From the NCBI GenBank assembly GCA_029202445.1, contig CP119321.1, forward strand, positions 1,612,001-1,676,000: DNA of 64,000 nucleotides, written 5' to 3'. Of the stretch, positions 54,128 to 61,047 are shown piece by piece; the first letter of the stretch is position 1, and each line of letters opens with the position of its first letter. The DNA is from Candidatus Microbacterium phytovorans. GTDB taxonomy: Bacteria; Actinomycetota; Actinomycetes; Actinomycetales; Microbacteriaceae. Below the pieces are notes generated by a model. That model was not told the DNA's origin. It saw only the letters and a program-made list of their open reading frames with translations, and searched no databases. Made by a program: the position numbers and the translations under genes.

Positions 54128-55120
54128 ATGACCACCCAGACGCCCTCACGCACACGACCGAGCGTCGACGACGCGGCTCACGCCGTGCGCCGCACCCTCG
54201 GCTCGGAAGAGACGTGGATGAAGCTCGCTGCGCCCGTGGCGCTCGTCGTGCTCGCCATCGTGCTCGGCTCGATCAACCCGAGATTCCTCTCGTGGCCGAG
54301 CATCACGAGCATGCTGGCGGACGCGACGATCCCGATCATCCTCGCCCTCGGTGCGACGTTCGCCGTCACTCTCGCCGGCATCGACCTCTCCCTGGCGGCC
54401 ACGGTCGCCCTGGGGAGCGTCACGCTGGCGACGGCGTACCAGGCGGGGCTGCCGTTGCTCGCGTGCTGCGGGATCGCACTCCTCACGGGGCTCGCGATCG
54501 GAACGCTCAACGGCACCTTCATCGGCTGGGTGAGGATCCCCGACTTCATCGTGACGCTCGGCACCCTGAGCGTCGTGATGGGGTTGAGCCTCATCATCTC
54601 CCAGGGCAAGCCCGTGCAGATCCCCGAGCGCGCGCTCACCGCGATCAGCACCGCGAACCTCGGCGGCATCCGCGTGAACTTCCTCATCGCGATCGCCCTG
54701 GCCATCGTGCTGCACGTCGTGCTCTTCCACACCCGGTTCGGAACCCACCTGCTCGCCGTCGGCGACAATCCGGATGCCGCGAAGGCCATGGGCCTGAAGG
54801 TGCCGCGCATCAAGCTCGCGGGGTACATGATCTGCGGCGGCATGGCGGGGATCGGCGCGATCATGCTCACCAGCTACATCGGATCGAGCCAGCCGGCGAC
54901 CAACACCGACTACCTGCTGAAGGCGATCGCCGCCGTCGTGCTCGGCGGGGTGAGCCTCTTCGGCGGACGCGCCACCATCTACGGTCCGGTGATCGGGGCC
55001 ATCCTGCTCACGTTCCTGCAGTCCGGCCTCACGCTGCTCGGCGTGAGCGCCTTCTACTCGCCGCTGATGATCGGCATCGTCGTCATCGCGGCCGCGACGC
55101 TCATGAGGGGGCGGAAGTGA
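54128..55120 (+). CDS. sugar ABC transporter permease (CUT2 family)
   Basis: A 330-residue RbsC/FrcC-like permease with about nine to ten membrane helices, starting after a polar N-terminus (residues 1-30). Characteristic blocks are ILALGATFAVTLAGIDLSLAATVALGS, IPDFIVTLGTLSVVMGLSLIIS, THLLAVGDNPDAAKAMGL (the EAA-like cytoplasmic loop) and AIAAVVLGGVSLFGGRATIYGPVIGAILL. It is the single membrane subunit visible, and CUT2 transporters use a homodimer. Its stop overlaps the ATPase start by four bases. Confidence 0.94.
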   Translation: MTTQTPSRTRPSVDDAAHAVRRTLGSEETWMKLAAPVALVVLAIVLGSINPRFLSWPSITSMLADATIPIILALGATFAVTLAGIDLSLAATVALGSVTLATAYQAGLPLLACCGIALLTGLAIGTLNGTFIGWVRIPDFIVTLGTLSVVMGLSLIISQGKPVQIPERALTAISTANLGGIRVNFLIAIALAIVLHVVLFHTRFGTHLLAVGDNPDAAKAMGLKVPRIKLAGYMICGGMAGIGAIMLTSYIGSSQPATNTDYLLKAIAAVVLGGVSLFGGRATIYGPVIGAILLTFLQSGLTLLGVSAFYSPLMIGIVVIAAATLMRGRK

Positions 55121-55863
55121 CGGACAAGATCGTCGTCGAGAACATCCACAAGTCCTTCGGGAACGTCGACGCCCTCAAGGGCGCGTCGCTCACGATCAAG
55201 GCGGGCGAGATCACCGCGATCGTCGGCGACAACGGCGCCGGTAAGTCGACGCTCGTCAAGTGCCTGACCGGCCTGTACACGCCCGACGAGGGCGAGATCC
55301 GCATCGACGGCGAACCGGTGCGCTTCTCCAGCCCTCGCGACGCCCGCGACAAGGGCATCGAGACCGTCTACCAGGACCTCGCCCTCAGCGACCAGCTGAG
55401 CGTCTGGCAGAACATGTACATGGACCGCGAGCTCGTCTCCGGCATCCCGGGCTTCCGCTTCCTCCGCCGCGGCGAGATGAAGCGGCGCGCGGCCGAGCTC
55501 GTGGCCGACCTGGCCGTCAACGTGCCCGGTGTAGGACGCTCGGTCAAGCGGCTGTCCGGAGGTCAGCGGCAGGCGGTCGCGATCGCCCGGGGCGTGATGT
55601 GGGCGAAGAACATGATCATCCTCGACGAACCGACCGCCGCGCTCGGTCTGAACGAGACGGCGCAGGTCGAGGCGCTCATCCGCCGCGTCGTGGAGGGCGG
55701 CAAGACGGTGCTCGTCGTCTCGCACAACTTCGAGCAGGTCAAGCGCCTCTCGCAGCAGGTGTGGGTGATGCGCGGCGGCCGCGTCGTGGGCGGCACGCGC
55801 ACCGAGGAAGTGACGGGCGAGCAGCTCGTCGGGATGGTCACCGGCGCCGTGCGCACGGTCTGA
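55117..55863 (+). CDS. sugar ABC transporter ATPase (single-domain, FrcA-like)
   Basis: A 248-residue single-domain ABC ATPase. Walker A is VGDNGAGKST, the Q loop is TVYQDLAL, the signature is RLSGGQRQAVAIARGV, Walker B is MIILDEPTAALG, and the switch His lies in VVSHNFEQV. Most ribose/xylose importers (RbsA, XylG) have two fused ATPase domains; a one-domain form is typical of the rhizobial fructose importer FrcBCA. The gene order (binding protein, permease, ATPase, with kinase and regulator) matches that system. GTG at 55117 overlaps the permease stop. Confidence 0.94.
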   Translation: MTDKIVVENIHKSFGNVDALKGASLTIKAGEITAIVGDNGAGKSTLVKCLTGLYTPDEGEIRIDGEPVRFSSPRDARDKGIETVYQDLALSDQLSVWQNMYMDRELVSGIPGFRFLRRGEMKRRAAELVADLAVNVPGVGRSVKRLSGGQRQAVAIARGVMWAKNMIILDEPTAALGLNETAQVEALIRRVVEGGKTVLVVSHNFEQVKRLSQQVWVMRGGRVVGGTRTEEVTGEQLVGMVTGAVRTV

Positions 55864-55892
55864 GGCGCCCCCCGACGCCGACCCCGGAAAGC

Positions 55893-55926
55893 GAAGAGCG
55901 CCACCCCCGACGGGGTGGCGCTCTTC
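55893..55926. terminator. strong hairpin terminator between ABC operon and tRNA-Ser
   Basis: GAAGAGCGCCACCCC (55893-55907) pairs perfectly with 55912-55926 around a CGAC loop. It is 29 bases after the ATPase stop and eight bases before the tRNA-Ser end, so it can stop transcription from both sides. Short A- and T-rich bases flank it. Confidence 0.75.
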
Positions 55927-55934
55927 ATCTGTGG

Positions 55935-56022
55935 CGGAAGTGACAGGATTTGAACCTGCGATACGGGAAAACCGTATACATGGATTCCAGCCATGCTCCT
56001 TAGGCCGCTCGGACACACTTCC
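55935..56022 (-). tRNA. tRNA-Ser (anticodon GGA)
   Basis: On the minus strand the acceptor GGAAGTG pairs with CACTTCC, and the discriminator is G. The anticodon stem CATGG/CCATG closes the loop CTGGAAT, giving anticodon GGA (serine). The long variable arm (TATACGGTTTTCCCGTATC) is typical of class II serine tRNAs. No CCA is encoded. Confidence 0.95.
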
Positions 56023-56085
56023 AAGGGTCGATTCTATCAGTACGGCATCCGTGGTCCGTTCCCGGGCCACTGTCGATCGCGGCGA

Positions 56086-56811
56086 TCAGCCCTCGAGCGG
56101 GATCTCGCGGGACTCGTCCCACGGCTCTGTCCACCCCAGACGGGTGAACAGGGTGTCCAGCACCATCCCCGTGAACCCCCAGACAAGATGCGAGCCGCCT
56201 TCCCGGGGCACGAGGAAGGCCGGCCCCCGCCACTCCTGGCCGTCCCGACGGATGACGGTCACGCCACGACGACGCGGGTCGAGGAGGTCGGCGACGGGAG
56301 CACGGAAGACCGCCGACGACTCCGCGACGTCGACGACGCGCACCGGCGACGGCTGCCGCCACCACCCGAGCACGGGTGTCACGAGGTGGCGCGAGTAGTC
56401 GAGCGGCACGTCGTCGAGGATGCCGAGCACGTCGACGCCGGCCGGATCGAGCCCCGTCTCCTCCTGTGCTTCCCGCAGCGCGGCGGCGACGGGGCCGTCG
56501 TCGCCCGGGTCGACGCGGCCGCCGGGGAAGGCGACCTGTCCGGGGTGGGAGCGGAGCGTCGTGGCGCGTGCGAGGAGGAGCACGTCGAGGTCGCGCGACA
56601 CCACCGCGTCCGCGGCGTCGCGACCGGCGGGAACGGTGTCGAGAACGCCGAAGAGGATGAGCACGGCCGCCGCCCGCGCCCCCGCCACCGCGGGCGGTGC
56701 GTCGCGCGCGAACGCAGGACCGCCCGCGGCGGCGAGGGCCATCAACTCGGCGCGGGCACCGGCATCCGCCTGTCCGTCACGAGTGGCGGGCGGAGGCGGT
56801 TCGGTGGACAC
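56086..56811 (-). CDS. Nudix hydrolase, coenzyme A pyrophosphatase-like
   Basis: A 241-residue Nudix enzyme. The Nudix box is GGRVDPGDDGPVAAALREAQEETGL (residues 96-120), matching G-x5-E/D-x7-REUxEExGU. It is preceded by LLLARATTLRSHPGQVAFPGG, the UPF0035-type motif of CoA pyrophosphatases. A low-complexity N-terminus (PPPPATRDGQADAG) is present. It probably cleaves CoA or related nucleotide pyrophosphates. GTG at 56811 with TAGCCT six bases upstream indicates a leaderless transcript. Its neighbour tRNA-Ser is on the same strand, downstream. Confidence 0.88.
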   Translation of the reverse strand: MSTEPPPPATRDGQADAGARAELMALAAAGGPAFARDAPPAVAGARAAAVLILFGVLDTVPAGRDAADAVVSRDLDVLLLARATTLRSHPGQVAFPGGRVDPGDDGPVAAALREAQEETGLDPAGVDVLGILDDVPLDYSRHLVTPVLGWWRQPSPVRVVDVAESSAVFRAPVADLLDPRRRGVTVIRRDGQEWRGPAFLVPREGGSHLVWGFTGMVLDTLFTRLGWTEPWDESREIPLEG

Positions 56812-56817
56812 CCGTCA

Positions 56818-56823
56818 AGGCTA
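56818..56823 (-). promoter_or_regulatory. -10 box of leaderless Nudix promoter
   Basis: Minus-strand TAGCCT ends six bases before the GTG at 56811. No Shine-Dalgarno sequence lies between. Confidence 0.5.
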
Positions 56824-56879
56824 CGACGCGCCGGCGACGCTGAGGCGGGGTGGCGGTGGGAGGTGCGGCGGCGCACGTG

Positions 56880-56951
56880 CCCGGTTACAGGCAGAATCGG
56901 CCCCGCGCCGGACGAACCGCCGCCACAGACCGGATTCTGCCTGTACCCGGG
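56880..56951. repeat. 19-bp inverted repeat in divergent promoter region
   Basis: CCCGGTTACAGGCAGAATC (56880-56898) and its complement at 56933-56951 match in 18 of 19 positions around a 34-base spacer. It sits between the Nudix and lactonase promoters, directly upstream of the lactonase -10 box. It could be an operator pair, a hairpin or a small mobile palindrome. Confidence 0.6.
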
Positions 56952-56979
56952 CCGCGCCCGCTGTCCCACCGGTGCGGCC

Positions 56980-56985
56980 TACGAT
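56980..56985 (+). promoter_or_regulatory. -10 box of leaderless lactonase promoter
   Basis: TACGAT ends six bases before the GTG at 56992, with CGAAGC between and no Shine-Dalgarno sequence. Confidence 0.55.
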
Positions 56986-56991
56986 CGAAGC

Positions 56992-58029
56992 GTGACCTCT
57001 CCCTCCCTCGTCCTCGTCGCGAACGCCGGCGACGGCAGCATCAGCACCTTCCGCTTCGATGGGGAGCGGCTCGATCGCCTCTCCGTCACCGACGGCCTCC
57101 CGGGCTGCTCGACGTTCGCCGTCGACCCTGAGCGCGACCTCGTGTTCGCCGCCGTGAAGGGCTCGACGGCCGAGCAGCCGCCCGGCATCCAGACCCTCTC
57201 GCTCGACCGCACGACGGGCCGGCTCACGCCGCTGACCCGCCGCGACCTCCCTGCCGGAAACGTCAACTACATCGCCCTGACGCGTGGCGGCGCGGCCCTT
57301 CTGGCAGCGTCCTACGGAGGCGGCTACGGCATCAGCGCGCCCGTCGTCGACGGGGTCGTCGGAGAGCCGGTCTCCACCATCCACTACCCGAACCTCCACT
57401 CGGTGCTGCCGAGCGCCGACGGGCGGTTCGCGTACTTCGTGTCACTGGGGGCCGATCTCGTCGCCCAGTACGCCCTCGGCGACGACCTCGCGCTGCATCC
57501 CCTCACTCCCGCGACGGCTCCCGCCCCGGCCGGGAGCGGACCTCGCCACCTTCAGCTGAACGAGGCGCAGGGTGCCGTGTACGTCATCACCGAGTTCTCC
57601 GGCGAGGTGCTCCACTTCGCGCGCGACACCGAGACGGGCGCGCTGACCCCTCGGGGAGCCGCGTCGTTCGTCGACCCCTCGAAGGGCCTCGGTAACAGCG
57701 TGTTCGGCGCCGATCCGATGGCGAATCACTTCATCTGGGGAGCAGACCTGCACTGGGGTGTCGGGGGGCGCCTCTGGGCCTCGGAGCGCACCGAGAGCAC
57801 GCTGGGCTCACTGGACGTGCGCGCCGACGGCGGCCTGTCGGCGGCGCAGAGTTTCACGGTCACCGAGGCGCAGCCGCGCGGGTTCGCGACGAGTGCGGAC
57901 GGCGCATTCCTCGTCGCGGCGGGCGAGAGGTCGACGGAGGTGTCGCTCTACGCCGTCGACGGCGAGCACCTTCACCTGCTGCAGCGGACGGAGACGGGAC
58001 GCGGCGCGAACTGGGTGCGGTTCGTCTGA
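56992..58029 (+). CDS. beta-propeller lactonase (6-phosphogluconolactonase-like)
   Basis: A 345-residue seven-bladed propeller of the Pgl/YbhE lactonase family. Repeated blade patterns are visible, such as LVLVANAGDGSISTFRFDGERL, NYIALTRGGAALLAASYGGG, LHSVLPSADGRFAYFVSLGADLVAQY and ATSADGAFLVAAGERSTEVSLYAVD. The PRHLQLNEAQGAVYVITEFSGEV block is conserved. Members hydrolyse 6-phosphogluconolactone or other lactones; no pentose phosphate genes are adjacent, so the substrate is unproven. Start by GTG at 56992 with a leaderless promoter. Confidence 0.87.
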   Translation: MTSPSLVLVANAGDGSISTFRFDGERLDRLSVTDGLPGCSTFAVDPERDLVFAAVKGSTAEQPPGIQTLSLDRTTGRLTPLTRRDLPAGNVNYIALTRGGAALLAASYGGGYGISAPVVDGVVGEPVSTIHYPNLHSVLPSADGRFAYFVSLGADLVAQYALGDDLALHPLTPATAPAPAGSGPRHLQLNEAQGAVYVITEFSGEVLHFARDTETGALTPRGAASFVDPSKGLGNSVFGADPMANHFIWGADLHWGVGGRLWASERTESTLGSLDVRADGGLSAAQSFTVTEAQPRGFATSADGAFLVAAGERSTEVSLYAVDGEHLHLLQRTETGRGANWVRFV

Positions 58030-58037
58030 GGCTTGCG

Positions 58038-58085
58038 CAATATCTCCTGAGGAGATATTGATATATCTCACGGATATATCGTGAG
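58038..58085 (+). promoter_or_regulatory. overlapping palindromes, PadR operator region
   Basis: CAATATCTCC (58038-58047) and its exact complement (58051-58060) flank TGA. Directly after come two GATATATC copies and the dyad CTCACG-N7-CGTGAG (58067-58085). This AT-rich island stands out in a 70% G+C sequence and ends 11 bases before the PadR start, so it is the likely autoregulatory operator and promoter. Confidence 0.7.
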
Positions 58086-58096
58086 AGTGAGCGCGC

Positions 58097-58636
58097 ATGC
58101 CCTTCGTCATCCTCGGACTGCTGCTGTCCGGCCCCCTGTCGCTGTACGACCTGCATAAGCGATTCCGCGCCGGCGTCTCGCTCTTCTACAGCGCCAGCTA
58201 CGGCAGCATCCAGCGCAACCTGGCGCAGCTCGTCGCGCAGGGCGACGTCACCGTCGAAGAGGATGCCGGGAGCGCCCGAGGGAGGAAGATCCACACGATC
58301 ACCCCCGCGGGGCGCGCGCACTGGCACGCCTGGATGCTCGCGCCGATCCCCGCCGGGGCGGATGCCGAGACGATCCTCCTGGCGAAGGTCTTCCTGCTCG
58401 GCCGCCTCGATTCCGCGGAGGACCGTCGCCGCGTGATCCGGGCGGCGCGCGAACAGGCGGCGTCGACCCTCGCCGAGCTCGACGGCGTCCGACGCGAACT
58501 CGACACACAGGCCCCCTCGCTGGCGGCGGAGCACCGCGAGGTCTTCACCTACCAGCGCGCGGTGCTGGAATACGGGCTGCGCACCGCACGGCTGGCCGTG
58601 GAGTGGATCGGCGAGCTCGATGAGGACGTGCGATGA
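58097..58636 (+). CDS. PadR-family transcriptional regulator
   Basis: A 179-residue regulator. The winged helix is at the N-terminus (MPFVILGLLLSGPLSLYDLHKRF, YSASYGSIQRNLAQLVAQGDVTVEED, GRKIHTITPAGRAHWHAWM). A C-terminal helical dimerisation domain (LAKVFLLGRLDSAEDRRRVIRAAREQAASTL...) follows, as in subfamily 1-like PadR proteins. It likely represses itself and the two coupled membrane-protein genes downstream. ATG at 58097 has a GAGAGTGAG site; ATGA overlap with the next gene. Confidence 0.9.
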   Translation: MPFVILGLLLSGPLSLYDLHKRFRAGVSLFYSASYGSIQRNLAQLVAQGDVTVEEDAGSARGRKIHTITPAGRAHWHAWMLAPIPAGADAETILLAKVFLLGRLDSAEDRRRVIRAAREQAASTLAELDGVRRELDTQAPSLAAEHREVFTYQRAVLEYGLRTARLAVEWIGELDEDVR

Positions 58637-58959
58637 CCGCGCCGGAGAGCACGCCGCAGCGCGACAGCGCACCGCGCCGGGCAGCCTCTCGCCGAGGATG
58701 GTTCGCCGCTGCGGCCGCGGCGGCGACCGCCGTGACGGTCGTCTTCGCGACGGCCGGAGACGGTGTCGAGGTTCCCGGGGCCACGGGAGTAAGGGCGGTG
58801 ATCGTGGATGCCGGGCACACCGCGGTGTGGGCTCTCCTGGCCATCGCCTTCACCATCGCTGTCGCGCGCGGGCGATGGACGCCGCTGTCGAACCGACTCG
58901 CCCTGGCCGCCGGCGCGGTGTACGCGGCGTTCCTCGTCGCGGTGTTCGCGTGGCGGTGA
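58633..58959 (+). CDS. small membrane protein of PadR operon
   Basis: A 108-residue protein with three hydrophobic stretches (GWFAAAAAAATAVTVVFATAG, AVWALLAIAFTIAVARG, LALAAGAVYAAFLVAVFAW). The basic, Arg-rich N-terminus should stay inside the cell. No family recognised. Start ATG overlaps the PadR stop (ATGA); its stop overlaps the start of the next gene (GTGA). Together with that gene it may form a small transporter or permease pair controlled by PadR (inference). Confidence 0.72.
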   Translation: MTAPESTPQRDSAPRRAASRRGWFAAAAAAATAVTVVFATAGDGVEVPGATGVRAVIVDAGHTAVWALLAIAFTIAVARGRWTPLSNRLALAAGAVYAAFLVAVFAWR

Positions 58960-59327
58960 TCGCGGCGACCGTCGCCGTCATCCTGCTCGCGGCGCTGGCA
59001 GCGCTGCAGGTGTGCGTCGCAGCCGGGATGCCCTGGGGTCGGTTCGTCTGGGGCGGGGCGCATCGGGTGCTGCCCCGGTCGCTGCGGATCGGCAGCGCGC
59101 TCTCGATCGTCCTCTACGTCGCGTTCGCGTGGCTGCTGCTGGCCCGCGCGGGCACGCTGCCAGGGTCCGATCTGCCGTTCGTGGTCGTCTCGACCTGGGT
59201 GCTGCTGGCGTACTTCTGTCTCGGCATCGTGATGAACGCCGCCTCGCGAAGTCGGTCAGAGCGGCTGATGATGACGCCGGTGTGCGGCGTCCTGATCGCG
59301 GCGACGCTGATCGTCGCGCTCGGGTGA
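58956..59327 (+). CDS. membrane protein of PadR operon
   Basis: A 123-residue protein with four hydrophobic helices (VIAATVAVILLAALAALQVCVAAG, IGSALSIVLYVAFAWLLLARAG, LPFVVVSTWVLLAYFCLGIVMNA, VCGVLIAATLIVALG). No known domain recognised. GTG at 58956 is used because it overlaps the previous stop; another GTG two codons earlier is in frame. It is probably co-expressed with the preceding small membrane protein. Confidence 0.7.
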   Translation: MIAATVAVILLAALAALQVCVAAGMPWGRFVWGGAHRVLPRSLRIGSALSIVLYVAFAWLLLARAGTLPGSDLPFVVVSTWVLLAYFCLGIVMNAASRSRSERLMMTPVCGVLIAATLIVALG

Positions 59328-59339
59328 GCGCACCTCACG

Positions 59340-59741
59340 TCAGCGGAGAAGATCGTCGAACCCGCCGAGCGGCACACCGCTGTGCTCGGCCGCAGTGCGC
59401 AACTCCGGGTCGTCGGTCACCAGGACGTCGGCCTGGAGCGTCGCCACCGCGAGATACGCCGCGAGCCGCGTGTTCTGCGCATCGAGACGGACGGCAATCC
59501 GCCACGCGGTCGCCCTCGACACGCGGTCGCCGAGGAGGCGGATCTTCAGCGTCGCGACGCCGTCGAGGAGGCGGCGGCCCTCGGCATCGGTGAGGCGCCC
59601 CGCGCGGACATCGCGGTACAGGGTCTCCAGCGCGTGGGTGCGCAGGACCGTCGGGCCGACGAGGGTGTGGGGCGCCGACGGTGCGCGACCGTCGGAGACG
59701 AGTCGGAGTGCGGTATCGGCGTCGATCGCGAAGCGCGTCAT
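59340..59741 (-). CDS. PIN-domain-like protein, putative VapC-type
   Basis: A 133-residue protein with PIN-domain features: an early acidic residue in FAIDADTALRLV, a central helical part (ALETLYRDVRAGRLTDAEGRRLLDGVATLKIRLLGD, then DAQNTRLAAYLAVATLQ) and a late acidic cluster (ADVLVTDDPELRTAA). These fit a VapC-like ribonuclease with Asp residues at the active site, but the match is partial. No antitoxin-like gene lies beside it, so it may be a solitary PIN protein. Start ATG 59741; a GTG ten codons earlier is possible. Confidence 0.68.
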   Translation of the reverse strand: MTRFAIDADTALRLVSDGRAPSAPHTLVGPTVLRTHALETLYRDVRAGRLTDAEGRRLLDGVATLKIRLLGDRVSRATAWRIAVRLDAQNTRLAAYLAVATLQADVLVTDDPELRTAAEHSGVPLGGFDDLLR

Positions 59742-59781
59742 GGCGGCCAGTCTTGCACCGACCCCGGACACGGAGAATATG

Positions 59782-59800
59782 GTTACATAGTGTAACTATG
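59782..59800. promoter_or_regulatory. overlapping palindromes, MarR operator
   Basis: GTTACA (59782-59787) pairs with TGTAAC (59791-59796) around TAG, and CATAGT with ACTATG (59786-59800) around GTA. The 19 bases end four bases before the -10 box of the MarR gene, so a bound repressor would block transcription. Confidence 0.7.
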
Positions 59801-59803
59801 AGG

Positions 59804-59809
59804 TAAGGT
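59804..59809 (+). promoter_or_regulatory. -10 box of leaderless MarR promoter
   Basis: TAAGGT ends six bases before the ATG at 59816, immediately downstream of the MarR palindromes. Confidence 0.5.
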
Positions 59810-59815
59810 ACGGAT

Positions 59816-60331
59816 ATGCCCGCTCCGCGCTTGCTCGATCGGCTCCTCCTGGTGTCGCACCTGTTCCAACAGGACATGGCTCGGGAGTACGCCGGCACCC
59901 CGCTCTCGGAGTCGCGCATGGCGGTGCTGTGGACGGTCCACCATGCCGGCCCGGTCACCCAGCAGACGATCGCCGAGACGCTGGACCTGACCCCCCGAAC
60001 GATCAGTGCCCACGTCGACGCACTCGAGGCATCCGGGCACCTCCTCCGCACGGCACACCCCGACGACCGGCGTGCGCATCTGGTCGCCCTCACGCCGGAC
60101 GGTGCAGCGCTGATGCGCGAAACGGTCGAGCGTCACGCCGAGCTCAACGCGCAGCTGCGCGCCGCGGTAGCCCCTGCCGACCGCGACGCCCTGGATCGCG
60201 GGTTGGAGGCGGTCGCCGCGCGGCTCATCGAGTTGATCGCCGCAGAGGCCGCCGGGGAAGCCTCCGCCGCCGCACCCGCACCCGCACCCGCATCCGCATC
60301 CGCATCCGCATCCGCATCCGCAGTGTCATGA
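59816..60331 (+). CDS. MarR-family transcriptional regulator with repeat-coded tail
   Basis: A 171-residue regulator. The winged helix is HHAGPVTQQTIAETLDLTPRTISAHVDALEASGHLLRTAHPDDRRAHLVALTPDG, with the DDRR wing typical of MarR. The last 20 residues are an Ala-Pro/Ala-Ser repeat (PAPAPASASASASASAV) coded by hexanucleotide repeats. Start is ATG 59816 with a leaderless promoter and operator palindromes. ATGA overlap with the following membrane gene indicates one operon. Signal molecule unknown. Confidence 0.9.
   Translation: MPAPRLLDRLLLVSHLFQQDMAREYAGTPLSESRMAVLWTVHHAGPVTQQTIAETLDLTPRTISAHVDALEASGHLLRTAHPDDRRAHLVALTPDGAALMRETVERHAELNAQLRAAVAPADRDALDRGLEAVAARLIELIAAEAAGEASAAAPAPAPASASASASASAVS
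60272..60319 (+). repeat. hexanucleotide tandem repeat in MarR coding region
   Basis: Three copies of GCACCC (60272-60289) are followed by five of GCATCC (60290-60319), all in frame, coding Ala-Pro and Ala-Ser. A unit of six keeps the frame if copy number changes. Confidence 0.9.
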
Positions 60332-61029
60332 CAGAGATCAACTCCGGCACGGCCGCCCCCGCGGCGACACCGTCCCACGCGGCGTCCCACGCGGTCCGCA
60401 GCGGCCGCGTGGGACGCGCCGGCTCCTGGATCCTCCGGGCGCTGCGCCTGGAACTCGGGATCTACGCCGCGATCGGCCGCGCGATCGCACGCAGACCTGC
60501 CGTCCCGGCCGGCGCGAGCGGATTCCGCTACGACTCCCCCGTCCGGACCATCCTCATCGTCTTCATCGTCCTATCGGCCGTCGAGATCCCCATCATCGAC
60601 CTCATCGTGCACCCGTGGCCGGCGGTGCGCATCGGCCTGCTCATCCTCGGGATCTGGGGACTGACCTGGATGATCGGGCTCCTCTGCGCGTATCTGATGC
60701 GCCCCCACACCGTCGGACCGCATGGGATCAGGGTGCGCGAAGGCCTCGAGATCGACATCGACCTCCCCTGGGACGACATCGCCGCCGTGGCACGATCCAC
60801 GCGCACGGACGAACCGAAGTCGCCGCGCATCGACGGCCCCGACGACGCCCGGGTGCTGTCGCTACGGATGCAGGATGCCACCAACGTCGAGATCACCTTG
60901 GAGGGCCCAACGACGGTGCGCCTCCCGGAACTTGCGCCGCGGGGAGGAGCACATGCCGTATCGACCGTCCGCCTGTGGGTCGACGATCTGGAAGGTTTTC
61001 TCCACGCGGTCCGTCATCACATCCCGTGA
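60328..61029 (+). CDS. membrane protein of MarR operon
   Basis: A 233-residue protein. After a polar Ala-rich N-terminus come two hydrophobic helices (TILIVFIVLSAVEIPIIDLIV and IGLLILGIWGLTWMIGLLCAYLM) and a soluble C-terminal domain (GIRVREGLEIDIDLPWDDIAAVARSTRT...ATNVEITLEGPTTVRLPE), which has a PH-like strand pattern. No known function. ATG 60328 overlaps the MarR stop (ATGA), so it is the probable regulated target of the MarR protein. Confidence 0.78.
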   Translation: MTEINSGTAAPAATPSHAASHAVRSGRVGRAGSWILRALRLELGIYAAIGRAIARRPAVPAGASGFRYDSPVRTILIVFIVLSAVEIPIIDLIVHPWPAVRIGLLILGIWGLTWMIGLLCAYLMRPHTVGPHGIRVREGLEIDIDLPWDDIAAVARSTRTDEPKSPRIDGPDDARVLSLRMQDATNVEITLEGPTTVRLPELAPRGGAHAVSTVRLWVDDLEGFLHAVRHHIP

Positions 61030-61047
61030 GGAAGCGGAGAGGGGCGA

